DNA of 64,000 nucleotides from Cellulomonas xylanilytica (GTDB lineage: Bacteria; Actinomycetota; Actinomycetes; Actinomycetales; Cellulomonadaceae). The notes below the pieces were generated by a model, which made no database searches, was not told the origin of the DNA, and saw only the letters and a program-made list of their open reading frames with translations. Where the stretch lies: the NCBI RefSeq assembly GCF_007989805.1, contig NZ_BJUB01000006.1, positions 1-64,000 of the forward strand. Reading direction: 5' to 3'. The number at the start of each line of letters is the position of its first letter. The first letter of the stretch is position 1. The translations under genes were made by a program, and so were the position numbers. Below are positions 1 through 10,536 of this stretch, piece by piece.

Positions 1-1857
<1,857 letters not shown>

Positions 1858-1859
1858 GC

Positions 1860-1900
1860 TCCGTGCCCGACCGCCCGTGCAGCCGGCGGTCGGGCACGGA
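1860..1900. terminator. Bidirectional hairpin between convergent genes
   Basis: A perfect 16-bp stem (1860-1875 with 1885-1900) and a 9-nt loop sit directly after the xylanase stop and just beyond the end of the leftward operon. No long T-run is visible, which is common in high-GC actinobacteria. It can terminate both transcripts. Confidence 0.8.
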
Positions 1901-1905
1901 CCCGT

Positions 1906-3645
1906 CTACCCGACGAGGTGGTCGTAGCGGACCCCGCTGGGCGGCAGGCCGGTGCTCACCCGTGTCCGGTGGGTCGCCCACACGTGCAGGGAGCCGTCCA
2001 CCCAGCGCGCCGACTGGTACGACCGCTGCACGACGAGACCACCGCTGGGCACCTCCTCCTCGGGGATCAGCAGGGAGCCGTCGGGTCCGCCGCCGAGCAG
2101 GGCCGTCACGCTGCTGACCACCCGCCGCCCGCCGGCCAGGTCCAGCACCGACCCGCGCGCCAGCGCGACCTGCTCCGTGCCGCCCACCCGTACCGGGAGC
2201 AGCGGGATCCAGTGCGGTGGCGGGGCCTGCGCCAGGTGGTAGTCGGGTGCGGCGTCGGGGTCGCCCTGCGGCTCGGGCGGCCGTGCTGCGCTCAGCTCGA
2301 CACCGACCTGCAGCGGCGACTCCCGCAGCTGCTCGACGGCCCAGCCGAGGTTGGCCTGCTCGTCCCGGGCGAGCACCACCTGCTCCACGACCGGCCCGAC
2401 GACGGGCTGGGCGAGCCGCGGCGCGAGGTACAGCAGGTTGGTGATCGCGACGCCCTCGACCTCGTCGCGGTCGACGGGCATGGCGTGCTGGAAGAGCCCC
2501 CACCGGTCGGACCGGCCGAGCCGGTGGTCGCCGTGGGGGCGCAGCAGCGTGCGCGTGCCGAACGTGTCCGTGACGACCAGCGACGTCGCGGAGACCAGGT
2601 GCCCGACGGGCAGATCCACCCCGATGACGAACCAGTCGTTGCCGAACCCCGACAGCGTCTCGATGAGCAGCAGCTGCCCCAGGTCCGTCTCGGCTGGGCG
2701 GAGCGCGGCCAGGTTGAGGCGACCGTCCTCGAGCTCCCAGAACCGGCGGGCGGGCAGGCCGGGCGCGGTCACCGGTGCCGGCATCACCGTCCGGGTGACC
2801 GCCTCCCCCGCCTCGGCCGGGGTGGTGCCCAGGTTCACCTCGCCGTTCACGTCGAGCTCGTACCAGTCGAGGGTGTCGCTGTCGTAGCGGTGGGCGGTCA
2901 GGGTGGTCTCGCCCGTCGGCTCGACGGACATCCGGGCGGCGAACGACGCCGTGTGCTCGAACCGGGCCGGCTGCCAGCTCGTCGCGGCGGGATCGGCGTC
3001 GGCGAACAGGCCCGCCACGAGGCGGAGCCAGTCCGCACCCGCCGCCCGCAGCTCGGCCCGGTCGGCCTGGTCGACCTCGACGCCCAGCCGGAGCAGGTCC
3101 CGCCCCGCCAGCTCGACCCGCAGCCGCCGGCCGTCGAGGCTGCGGCCGGCGTGCAGCCGCGCGTACCCGGCGGTCGCGGGGTCGAGCGTCGCCAGCACCT
3201 CCGGGTCCGGCGACGGCACCGCGAACGCCCGCACGACGTCCGGCCCGTAGTCGCGGGACGTGCTCTGCAGCGCGAGCACCCGCAGGAACAGGCGTCCGGT
3301 GTCGACGGCCAGGCGCAGCCCCTCCGCGGTCGCCGCCGTCGACGGCAGCGGCTCGCCCGCGTGCTCGATCAGCGTCTCGAGCGGAGCCGCCCGGGCGTCG
3401 AACCGCGGCGCCTGCACCGCCGTGTCGGGTGGGATCGGACCGGCGACGAAACGGGTGGGTCGCGCGGCGACGCCACGCCAGCGCGCGACCACCGGGGTGC
3501 CGCCGTCGTGCCCCGCGAACTCCCCCAGCTGCCACTGCCGGGCCAGGAGCCACATCGGGTCCTGCACGGGAGCCGCGGCACCGGCGCTGACGTCGGGCCG
3601 CTGCGGCTCCGGCTCGAGCCGCGAGAACGTGGTGATCGAGGGCAC
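1906..3645 (-). CDS. Uncharacterised 579-aa protein, last gene of the PhoD-like/DUF6603 operon
   Basis: I do not recognise a named domain. The start is GTG at 3645, one base after the stop of the preceding gene (TGA-C-GTG), so translation is probably coupled. The N-terminus has a distinctive motif at residues 29-55, DPMWLLARQWQLGEF followed by GHDGGTP. Its density of Trp, Gln and Gly looks like a conserved family signature. The rest is rich in Ala, Leu, Arg, Asp and Val. No signal peptide or membrane segment is visible, so it is probably cytoplasmic or released by a non-Sec route. Context says it works with the four large proteins encoded before it. Gene reality is very likely from frame, coupling and codon bias; function is unknown. 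Confidence 0.85.
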   Translation of the reverse strand: MPSITTFSRLEPEPQRPDVSAGAAAPVQDPMWLLARQWQLGEFAGHDGGTPVVARWRGVAARPTRFVAGPIPPDTAVQAPRFDARAAPLETLIEHAGEPLPSTAATAEGLRLAVDTGRLFLRVLALQSTSRDYGPDVVRAFAVPSPDPEVLATLDPATAGYARLHAGRSLDGRRLRVELAGRDLLRLGVEVDQADRAELRAAGADWLRLVAGLFADADPAATSWQPARFEHTASFAARMSVEPTGETTLTAHRYDSDTLDWYELDVNGEVNLGTTPAEAGEAVTRTVMPAPVTAPGLPARRFWELEDGRLNLAALRPAETDLGQLLLIETLSGFGNDWFVIGVDLPVGHLVSATSLVVTDTFGTRTLLRPHGDHRLGRSDRWGLFQHAMPVDRDEVEGVAITNLLYLAPRLAQPVVGPVVEQVVLARDEQANLGWAVEQLRESPLQVGVELSAARPPEPQGDPDAAPDYHLAQAPPPHWIPLLPVRVGGTEQVALARGSVLDLAGGRRVVSSVTALLGGGPDGSLLIPEEEVPSGGLVVQRSYQSARWVDGSLHVWATHRTRVSTGLPPSGVRYDHLVG

Positions 3646-3646
3646 G

Positions 3647-6600
3647 TCAGTCCACCCCCGTCAGGGCGTTCGGGCTGGTCGAGACGGCGTCCCGGTCGGC
3701 GTTGAAGGCCAGCACGGTCGCGGGCAGGTACTGCCGGACCGCGCCGAGCGTCGACGGCGGGACGGCGCGCAGGTGCACCTGCTCCAGGGTCTCGACCAGC
3801 ACCTGGTTCAGCGTGCCGAGCGTCCACGGCTCCCCCACGACCGGCGGGACCGCGAGCAGGATCGCCTGCGGGGCCATCAGGTCCGGCGGGTCGTAGCGGA
3901 AGGCGACGCCGGTCGTCTCGCTCGCGGACGGGACGACCTCGGTCCACTCGTCGACCAGCAGTCCGGCGACCTCCCGGTCCGGCGCCACGAGCTCGGCACC
4001 GACCAGGGCGAGCGAGACCGCGCCGTCGACGTGGTGGTCGGCGGGCAGCGCGTTCCACACGTCGCCGGACCGGAACGGCACCTGGGCCGCGCCCGGCGCG
4101 AACGCAGGCCCTCCGAGCACCTCCGCCTCGCGCAGCGCGATGCCCAGCCTCCCGAGCGGCTCCCGGACCCGTTCCATCCGGGTCAGCCAGACCTCCACCG
4201 CCAGCTGGTCTCCTCCGAGCAGGGCGGGGTGGTCGCGTGACGCCACGACGTCGGCCGCGGTGGACGGGACGAACCGGGGCAGCGCCACGAAGCCCGGTCC
4301 GAGCAACACCCGCAGCCGTCGGAGGGCCGCCGTCCAGGAGGGGCCGGAGGGGTCAGCGCCCGCGGCACCCGCCTCGGCGAGCCTTCCCCGCAGCTGCTCC
4401 CGCGCCCTGGCCGCGGCGGCGGCCCAGCCCGACGGTGTCGTCTCCACCGGGACCGCGGCGTCGCCCACGCCCAGCGACCAGCTCCCCACGACGGCGTCCT
4501 GCAACCGGGCGGGGTCGCTCAGGGCCGCGTCGAGGAGCTCCACAGCACCCTGCACGGCAGCCCGCGCCGCGGCCACGCGGGCGTCGAGCTCGGCGCCGTC
4601 GACCCCGGGCTCGGTGTCCGCGTGCGGCGGCTGCAGCGTCCCGCCGTCCATCGGCGTGGCCGGACCCAGCAGCGCGGCCAGCGAGCGGCCCACCTCCAGC
4701 AGGTCCAGGAGCGGACCGTCGAGCACCACCACCGGTCGCAGCACGTCGTCGCCGGACGCCACGGCCGCGCGCGCCGCGAGCTCGGCGAGCCCGTGCTCCC
4801 CCGCACCGGCCAGCCGGACGAGATCGCTCGCCGACAGGTCCAGGTCCGGCAGCGGGACGGGCAGCACGACGTCGCCCGCAGCGTCCCGGACCGACACCGT
4901 GCGTCCCGTCGCCGGGCCGAGCACCCGACCCAGCCAGGCGTCGAGCCCCGGCTCGGCCGCCGCCCGGGGCGAGCGCGCCGGTCCCGTCCAGCCCGGTGCC
5001 GCCGACGCGGCCGGGTCCAGCACGATGCCCACCCGGTGGGTCACCGCGACCCCCGTGCGCGGCGTCTGCACGACGTCGAGGTCCGGCGGCGGGACCAGCC
5101 CGCGGTCGAAGTCGGTCACCGTGCTCACGGCCCGGTCCAGGTCCCCCAGCGCGAGCTGGTGCACCTGCTCGGCCTGCAGCAGGTCCGCGGCGGCGTCCAC
5201 CGCCGAGCCGAGCCGGCGCAGGACGCCCTGCGCCGCGGCGCGGTCCGCCTCGCTCGGGTCGCCGCCGACGAGGTGGTCGATCGCGTGGTCCTCGCTCGCC
5301 GCCCACAGCGCGTGCAGGCTCAGCCCGTCCAGACGCCGCGCGGCCGGGGGCAGGTGCTCCTCACCGGGCAGCGGCGACACCTCGCGCGCGTTGTCGATGG
5401 CCTTGTCCAGCCCGCGGTCGTGCAGGTCGCGCTCCACCAGGTAGCCGAGGACGACGTTGACCGTGCGCCCGGCGCGGACGCCGTCGAGCACCGACCGGGC
5501 CAGCCGCACCCGTTCGGACGTGAGGCTGATCGCGAACGGTGTGTCCGTGCCACCGCCGTGGGCGAGGTGGGCGTTGCGCAGCAGGGCCGCCACCTGCGCC
5601 TGGTGGATCGACGGAGCGTGCAGGAAGCCCGGGTCGTCGACCCCGGCCAGGAGCGGACCCGGCTCGCCCGGGGGGGTCTCGGTGAGCACGCCGGCGGCGG
5701 TCGGCGAGAGCTGCTCCGACCAGCCGTAGCCTCCGACGAGCGCACCCTGCGCCTGGACCGCGCGCAGCTCGGCCAGCCGCCGGCTCGCGAGCGACGTCGT
5801 CCAGGCGTCGATGCGGTAGGTCGCGGCGTCCAGCGTCCCGAGCAGGTGCCGTTCGAGCGCCGCGGGGTCGGCCGCCGCGAGCACCTCGACGGCCGCGCGG
5901 AAGGCCGCCACGTGCGGGTCGGTCCCTGCAGCGAGGCGCTCGCGCACGGTGGCACCGTCCGGCAGGGTCGCGTCGCGCTGGGCCCGCCACCCCGCGGTCG
6001 GCTCGCCGAAGCCGTCGAGCTCCTCGTCGGTCACGTCCGGCGCCTCCGGGCCCAGCAGCCGGGCCGCCGCGGTCGCGTTCTCCCGCAGCAGGCCGTGCCG
6101 GACGAGCGCGGCCAGCAGCGACGGCGGCGCGTCGTCCCCGCCCGCGGCCAGCTGGTCGACGTCGGCGGTCAGCAGGTCACGCAGGAGCGCGGGGTGACCC
6201 ACGAGCGGCACCGTGACCGGCCTGCTGTCCGGCTCGTGCACGGTGAGGGCAGCGGGGCGCAGGCCGACGCCGGCGGCAGCGGCGAGGGGCAGCGACCGGT
6301 TCCCGGCGACGTCCCAGAACCCCGCCTCGCCGAGCCGTCGGCCCAGCAGCAGCTGGACGTGCTCGGCGAAGCGCGCGCCGAACGCACGCCGGAGGCGCAC
6401 CCGGTCCGACCGGGCGCCCAGCCGCAGCACGTCGACCAGGTCGGCAGCGACGTCGCCGCGGCCGACGCGCGGCGCCCGCCCGAGCGCCGGTCGCCAGGCA
6501 CCGTCGACGAGGCCGGCCAGCACCCGTCGCAGGCGGTCCTCGCGTTCGTCACCCGCGAACCGGCCCAGGGAGGTGACCGGCAGCAGCCCGTACGGCTGTC

Positions 6601-7747
6601 GGCCCACGCGCAGCGTCGGCAGCGGACCGGCCGGTCGGACGAAGCGGCGGGCGTGGTCCCGGACCCAGTCGGCATCGGCGAGGGCCACCCCCGCCAGCTG
6701 CGGCAGCCAGTAGCCCCACGTGGCCGGCCACAGCGTCGTGCTCATCGCCTCGGCCAGCGGGTCGTCCGCCGAGGCGCCCGCCGGCAGCGCCGCGAGGTCG
6801 GCCGGCCCGGCGAGCCCGAGGGCGGACCGGGCGAGCGCGGCCGCGGTCCCCGGCTCCGGCGGCGCCGACGACGCCGGCCAGGAGCCCGGCGCGGCGCTCG
6901 ACCAGCCCGAGGCCACGTCCTCGGTGTTGTTGGTCAGGGTCTCCGGCTCGAGGAACGCCAGGCCCTCGCTGTAGCGCTGCGCGTCGAGGAGCCGCGCGAC
7001 GCTGCCGTCGGGACCGCCCTCGCGGACCCCGGCGACCAGCAGCAGGTCCACCGGCCCGGGGACCGGGAGCCGCAGGGCCATGCCGACCTGCTCGGCGGTG
7101 TCGAAGTCGACGAGCCAGCTCATCGCCCGGTCCACCGCCGCGACCTCGTCGTCGTCCTCGGCGTGCACCAGCGGTGCCGACAGGTCGGGGCCGACCGCGA
7201 GGTCCCCGATGATCGGGCTGCCGGTCACGACCGCCACCACCGCACCCTGGGCGTAGGCGGTCGCCGTCCAGCGCGTGGGCAGCAGCCGGGCGACCGGGGT
7301 GCTGCGCAGGTCGGTGGTCTCCGGCACGGGGAACGTGGGCTCGGTGGAGAGAGGCGCGTCGTCGGCGACGGAGCCCTCCGGCCGGGCCTGCGGGTTCGTG
7401 GGCGTGGTGGCCCGGACCACCCAGGCGGCCCGGCCCGGTCCGTACCGGTCCGCGAGCGCGGTGTACGCGCGCTGCGCCCGGTCGCGGTCGGTACCCGTGC
7501 GCCACTGGACGCGCCAGAAGTCCTCGCCCGCGGCGATCTCCTGCGCGGACAGCCGCGGGTCGTGGGCGTCGACGTGCAGCTGGTCGGGGTACACCCGGAC
7601 CAGCAGCTCGGCGTCCCGGTACCGGGTCTCGAGGCGCACCGGCAGCAGCACGAGCGGGTGCTCCGAGCCGGCGACGGGAGCGGTCAGCCGTGCGTCCGAG
7701 GCGACCGCGTCCCCGGTGAGCGCGGCGAGGTCGAGCGGCTGGGTCAT
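3647..7747 (-). CDS. Uncharacterised 1366-aa protein of the PhoD-like/DUF6603 operon
   Basis: This is the largest protein in the operon. The ATG at 7747 overlaps the previous stop by four bases (ATGA), which fixes the start. Near the N-terminus (about residues 31-65) is a motif LVLLPVRLETRY, then VRVYPDQLHVDAHDPR. Around residue 380 is LRVGRQPYGLLPV, and near the C-terminus AVRQYLPATVLAFNAD. These ordered aromatic and charged blocks look conserved, but I cannot tie them to a characterised family. No signal peptide, transmembrane helix, Walker motif or obvious catalytic triad is apparent. Size and lack of targeting would fit a structural or scaffold subunit of a soluble complex; that is inference only. 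Confidence 0.85.
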   Translation of the reverse strand: MTQPLDLAALTGDAVASDARLTAPVAGSEHPLVLLPVRLETRYRDAELLVRVYPDQLHVDAHDPRLSAQEIAAGEDFWRVQWRTGTDRDRAQRAYTALADRYGPGRAAWVVRATTPTNPQARPEGSVADDAPLSTEPTFPVPETTDLRSTPVARLLPTRWTATAYAQGAVVAVVTGSPIIGDLAVGPDLSAPLVHAEDDDEVAAVDRAMSWLVDFDTAEQVGMALRLPVPGPVDLLLVAGVREGGPDGSVARLLDAQRYSEGLAFLEPETLTNNTEDVASGWSSAAPGSWPASSAPPEPGTAAALARSALGLAGPADLAALPAGASADDPLAEAMSTTLWPATWGYWLPQLAGVALADADWVRDHARRFVRPAGPLPTLRVGRQPYGLLPVTSLGRFAGDEREDRLRRVLAGLVDGAWRPALGRAPRVGRGDVAADLVDVLRLGARSDRVRLRRAFGARFAEHVQLLLGRRLGEAGFWDVAGNRSLPLAAAAGVGLRPAALTVHEPDSRPVTVPLVGHPALLRDLLTADVDQLAAGGDDAPPSLLAALVRHGLLRENATAAARLLGPEAPDVTDEELDGFGEPTAGWRAQRDATLPDGATVRERLAAGTDPHVAAFRAAVEVLAAADPAALERHLLGTLDAATYRIDAWTTSLASRRLAELRAVQAQGALVGGYGWSEQLSPTAAGVLTETPPGEPGPLLAGVDDPGFLHAPSIHQAQVAALLRNAHLAHGGGTDTPFAISLTSERVRLARSVLDGVRAGRTVNVVLGYLVERDLHDRGLDKAIDNAREVSPLPGEEHLPPAARRLDGLSLHALWAASEDHAIDHLVGGDPSEADRAAAQGVLRRLGSAVDAAADLLQAEQVHQLALGDLDRAVSTVTDFDRGLVPPPDLDVVQTPRTGVAVTHRVGIVLDPAASAAPGWTGPARSPRAAAEPGLDAWLGRVLGPATGRTVSVRDAAGDVVLPVPLPDLDLSASDLVRLAGAGEHGLAELAARAAVASGDDVLRPVVVLDGPLLDLLEVGRSLAALLGPATPMDGGTLQPPHADTEPGVDGAELDARVAAARAAVQGAVELLDAALSDPARLQDAVVGSWSLGVGDAAVPVETTPSGWAAAAARAREQLRGRLAEAGAAGADPSGPSWTAALRRLRVLLGPGFVALPRFVPSTAADVVASRDHPALLGGDQLAVEVWLTRMERVREPLGRLGIALREAEVLGGPAFAPGAAQVPFRSGDVWNALPADHHVDGAVSLALVGAELVAPDREVAGLLVDEWTEVVPSASETTGVAFRYDPPDLMAPQAILLAVPPVVGEPWTLGTLNQVLVETLEQVHLRAVPPSTLGAVRQYLPATVLAFNADRDAVSTSPNALTGVD

Positions 7748-10536
7748 GGCGTCGGCTCCCGCAGCAGGACCGCGACCGGGATGGTGATGCGCGCGGGCAG
7801 CTGGCGCAGCCGGGCCGCCTGCCGTGCCGACGTGGTCTCGGTGGCCGGCGCGTGGCTGACGCCGGCGGGCGCCTCGCCCACCTCGAAGCCGAAGCGGGGT
7901 GCCCCGGGCTGCTCGGCGATCACGACGGACCAGTCGTCGGCGTCGGCGAGAGGCACGGTGAACCCGAAGAAGCTGATGTCGGGGTCCATCGAGCCGCGGA
8001 ACACGGGCAGGAGCCGCTCGACGGGCGGGCCCGGCTTCGTCGCGGACACCAGTGCGTCCGGGAAGCGCCTGATCAGCTCGCTGCGCAGCAGGAGGACGAA
8101 CCGGTCCTCGACGACCGTCGGCGCACCGAGCGCCCGGTCCCCCCAGGAGTCCAGAGGCGCGAGGTCCGGCGGGGCCTCGGGTGCGACCGCCGCGTCCCAG
8201 AACCGGTCGAAGAAGGTCGCGGTCATGGGCGTCGGGTACTCGCGCCAGAGCAGCTCGCGGCCCAGCTCGTGGTTGAGCCCGACCATGAACGCCTCGACGA
8301 ACTCGCCGTTGGTGCGCAATCCGAGCGCGGTGTCCGCCGGGACGCCGTCCAGACCGGGCAGCAGCCAGTGCTGACCCAGCTCGGCCAGCGACCGGGACAT
8401 CGGGGCGTCGAAGCGTGGGGCGAACCGCAGCGACGGCACCGGGGCGGCCGCGTCCGGCGGCGTCGGGCTCTCGAGCAGCCCGCTCACCCGGGCGCCGAAC
8501 GTGCGGGTGGGGGTGGTGAGCGCCAGCGCCTCGTCGAAGGCGGCCCGGGCGGCCAGGGAACCGTGCGGGGTCTCGCCGGGCGCAGCGGCGGCCAGGAACG
8601 CGGCCAGGTGGCGCGTCGCCGCCGCGCGGAAGGCGGCAGCGGTCGCGTTGTCCTGCCGGGGAGGACGCGGGTCCACCGGGTCCGGGTCGACGGGGTCCGG
8701 GTCGACCGGTTCGGGGTCGGGGTCGAACGGGTCGTCCGGGTCCCGGGGTCGGCGCAACGAGAACGGGCCGTCGTCGCCCGCACCGACCGCGCGCCGCTCC
8801 ACGCCGAGCACGCCGCCGTCGAGCGGGGGCAGCGGACGGGGACCCGGGGTCGGCGCCGGTGCCGGACCGATCGCGAACCCGGGTTGCGGCGGGCCCGACT
8901 GCACGGCGTCGGCCGTCACCTGCGCCCAGGACAGCACCTGCGGGGTCGGCAGCGCGGCTCCGCCCGCCTCGAACGTGAGCGGCCCGAGCGCCGGCGTCAG
9001 CTCCCGGTTGATCCGTGAGACCGGCGCCATCCGGTCGAGGATGTCGAGCCGGGCGGTGGGTGCGGTCCGGGCCAGCCGACGCACGGCCGGTCCGCGAGAC
9101 CGGGTCACGCGCCGGACCACCGGGCTCAGCGCCCGGTCCGGCAGCTGGGCCTGCGCCCACTGCTGGGCGAAGCTCGCTCCCCCGGTCGACGGCGCTCGCA
9201 GGAGCCGGGCCCGCAGCGGCGCGAGCACGAACAGGCCGGACTCGGGCGGCAGCGGCACGACGTGCCGCCGGTGCAGGCTGTCGGCGAGCGCCAGCCCCAG
9301 CGTCGCCAGACCGAAGACCCGTCCCGCGGTGTGCAGGTCGGCCGCCTGGTCCCAGGCGGCCGCGACCAGGGTCTCCTGCTGCTGCTGGACCACGAGCGTG
9401 CCCAGCGCGGCGGCCACCCGGTGGGCGGGGTCGGTGTTGAGCTGCTCGTACCAGCGTCCGGGGGACGCCGCATCGAGCGCCCGGGCGGCGGCGTAGCTCT
9501 GGCCGTAGCGGGGCGGCGCCAGGAGCGGGTCGGTCTCCGGCTGCTGGTCGGGGGTGTTGAGCACGTCGACCAGGGCCGTCGCGAACCGCTCCCGCATCGT
9601 CGGGTCGGACCACCGCTCGACGGGCGCGTCGAGCGCGAGCAGCGCGCCCGCCAGGAGCACCTGCGCGTCGTCGGCCCCGGCGATCCCGAGCCCCGACGTC
9701 GACAGGTCCACCGCACGCGTCCCGAAGCCGTCGGCCACCGGGCGCCCCCGGATCGCGAGGGCGAGGGACTGGAAGTCGCCGGCGGGACCGGTGGCGAACC
9801 GCCAGTGGTGCAGGACCGGCAGCTCGACGGCCCCCATCCCCGGGCCGCGCCGCCAGGCCGGGCCCTGGGCGTCGCCCGGGTCGTCCCCGAGGCCCGTGAG
9901 CCGGCCCGCCTCGAACGTCGGCACGACGCACGCGAGGTACTCCGTCTGCTCGACGAGGAGCCGCCCGCTGACCAGCCGGGACAGGCTGCGCGCGGGGTCT
10001 GCGGCGAGGGCGTCGGCCAGGGCCTCGTCGCTCATCGCCGCGTCGGTGGCCAGCTGCGCGTGCGCCCAGGCCCAGCTCTCGTCGAGGTCCGGCAGCTCGT
10101 CCTCGGGGTGCGCCGGCGCGCCGATCCGCAGGACGGGCAGCGATCCGCGGGTGGGGGCCGCCAGCTGCACACCCGGCTGCTCACGGACCACGACGAGGCA
10201 CATCCAGGGCCGCAACCGGCCCTCCGACGCCGACGCGGGGGTGAACAGCCACGGCAGCGCCGGCTCGTCCAGCTCGACGAGCGCCAGGTAGTTGGACTCG
10301 AACGTGCGCGTGCCGGGCGCCGGATCGCTGCGGATCACCTGCTGGGGCGCCAGCGCCGTGACGTCGCCGGGGCCGAGGAGCCGGACGGGCACGGTCGCGG
10401 GTCCCGCGCCGTTGACCCTCACCTCCGCGGTCGCGGACGCCTGGCTCGCCGGGTGCCCGTCCCGGCGGTCCTCGGGCAGGTCGAGCGGGCCGCCGCGGCG
10501 CGCCCACGGCAGCAGGACGAGGTGCGGCTCGCTCAT
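7744..10536 (-). CDS. Uncharacterised 930-aa protein with an Asp-Pro repeat linker
   Basis: The ATG at 10536 overlaps the upstream stop (ATGA), and its own stop overlaps the next ATG in the same way. The N-terminus (HLVLLPWARRGG) shares the LVLLP opening with the next protein. An Asp-Pro linker of repeated DPVDPDP units (about residues 590-630) splits the chain into two parts. The C-terminal part has a striking motif near residues 740-765, FMVGLNHELGRELLWREYP followed by FFDRFWD, which reads like the core of a conserved family. No membrane segment or signal peptide is seen. Function is unknown. The two-part build suggests a binding or assembly protein rather than a simple enzyme, but this is not demonstrated. 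Confidence 0.85.
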   Translation of the reverse strand: MSEPHLVLLPWARRGGPLDLPEDRRDGHPASQASATAEVRVNGAGPATVPVRLLGPGDVTALAPQQVIRSDPAPGTRTFESNYLALVELDEPALPWLFTPASASEGRLRPWMCLVVVREQPGVQLAAPTRGSLPVLRIGAPAHPEDELPDLDESWAWAHAQLATDAAMSDEALADALAADPARSLSRLVSGRLLVEQTEYLACVVPTFEAGRLTGLGDDPGDAQGPAWRRGPGMGAVELPVLHHWRFATGPAGDFQSLALAIRGRPVADGFGTRAVDLSTSGLGIAGADDAQVLLAGALLALDAPVERWSDPTMRERFATALVDVLNTPDQQPETDPLLAPPRYGQSYAAARALDAASPGRWYEQLNTDPAHRVAAALGTLVVQQQQETLVAAAWDQAADLHTAGRVFGLATLGLALADSLHRRHVVPLPPESGLFVLAPLRARLLRAPSTGGASFAQQWAQAQLPDRALSPVVRRVTRSRGPAVRRLARTAPTARLDILDRMAPVSRINRELTPALGPLTFEAGGAALPTPQVLSWAQVTADAVQSGPPQPGFAIGPAPAPTPGPRPLPPLDGGVLGVERRAVGAGDDGPFSLRRPRDPDDPFDPDPEPVDPDPVDPDPVDPRPPRQDNATAAAFRAAATRHLAAFLAAAAPGETPHGSLAARAAFDEALALTTPTRTFGARVSGLLESPTPPDAAAPVPSLRFAPRFDAPMSRSLAELGQHWLLPGLDGVPADTALGLRTNGEFVEAFMVGLNHELGRELLWREYPTPMTATFFDRFWDAAVAPEAPPDLAPLDSWGDRALGAPTVVEDRFVLLLRSELIRRFPDALVSATKPGPPVERLLPVFRGSMDPDISFFGFTVPLADADDWSVVIAEQPGAPRFGFEVGEAPAGVSHAPATETTSARQAARLRQLPARITIPVAVLLREPTP

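Noticed and set aside
4622..8374. 1250-codon plus-strand frame opposite the giant-protein genes
   Set aside because: Antisense shadow typical of high-GC DNA: Arg/Gly/Val-rich with no motifs, while the minus strand has coupled starts and coherent blocks.
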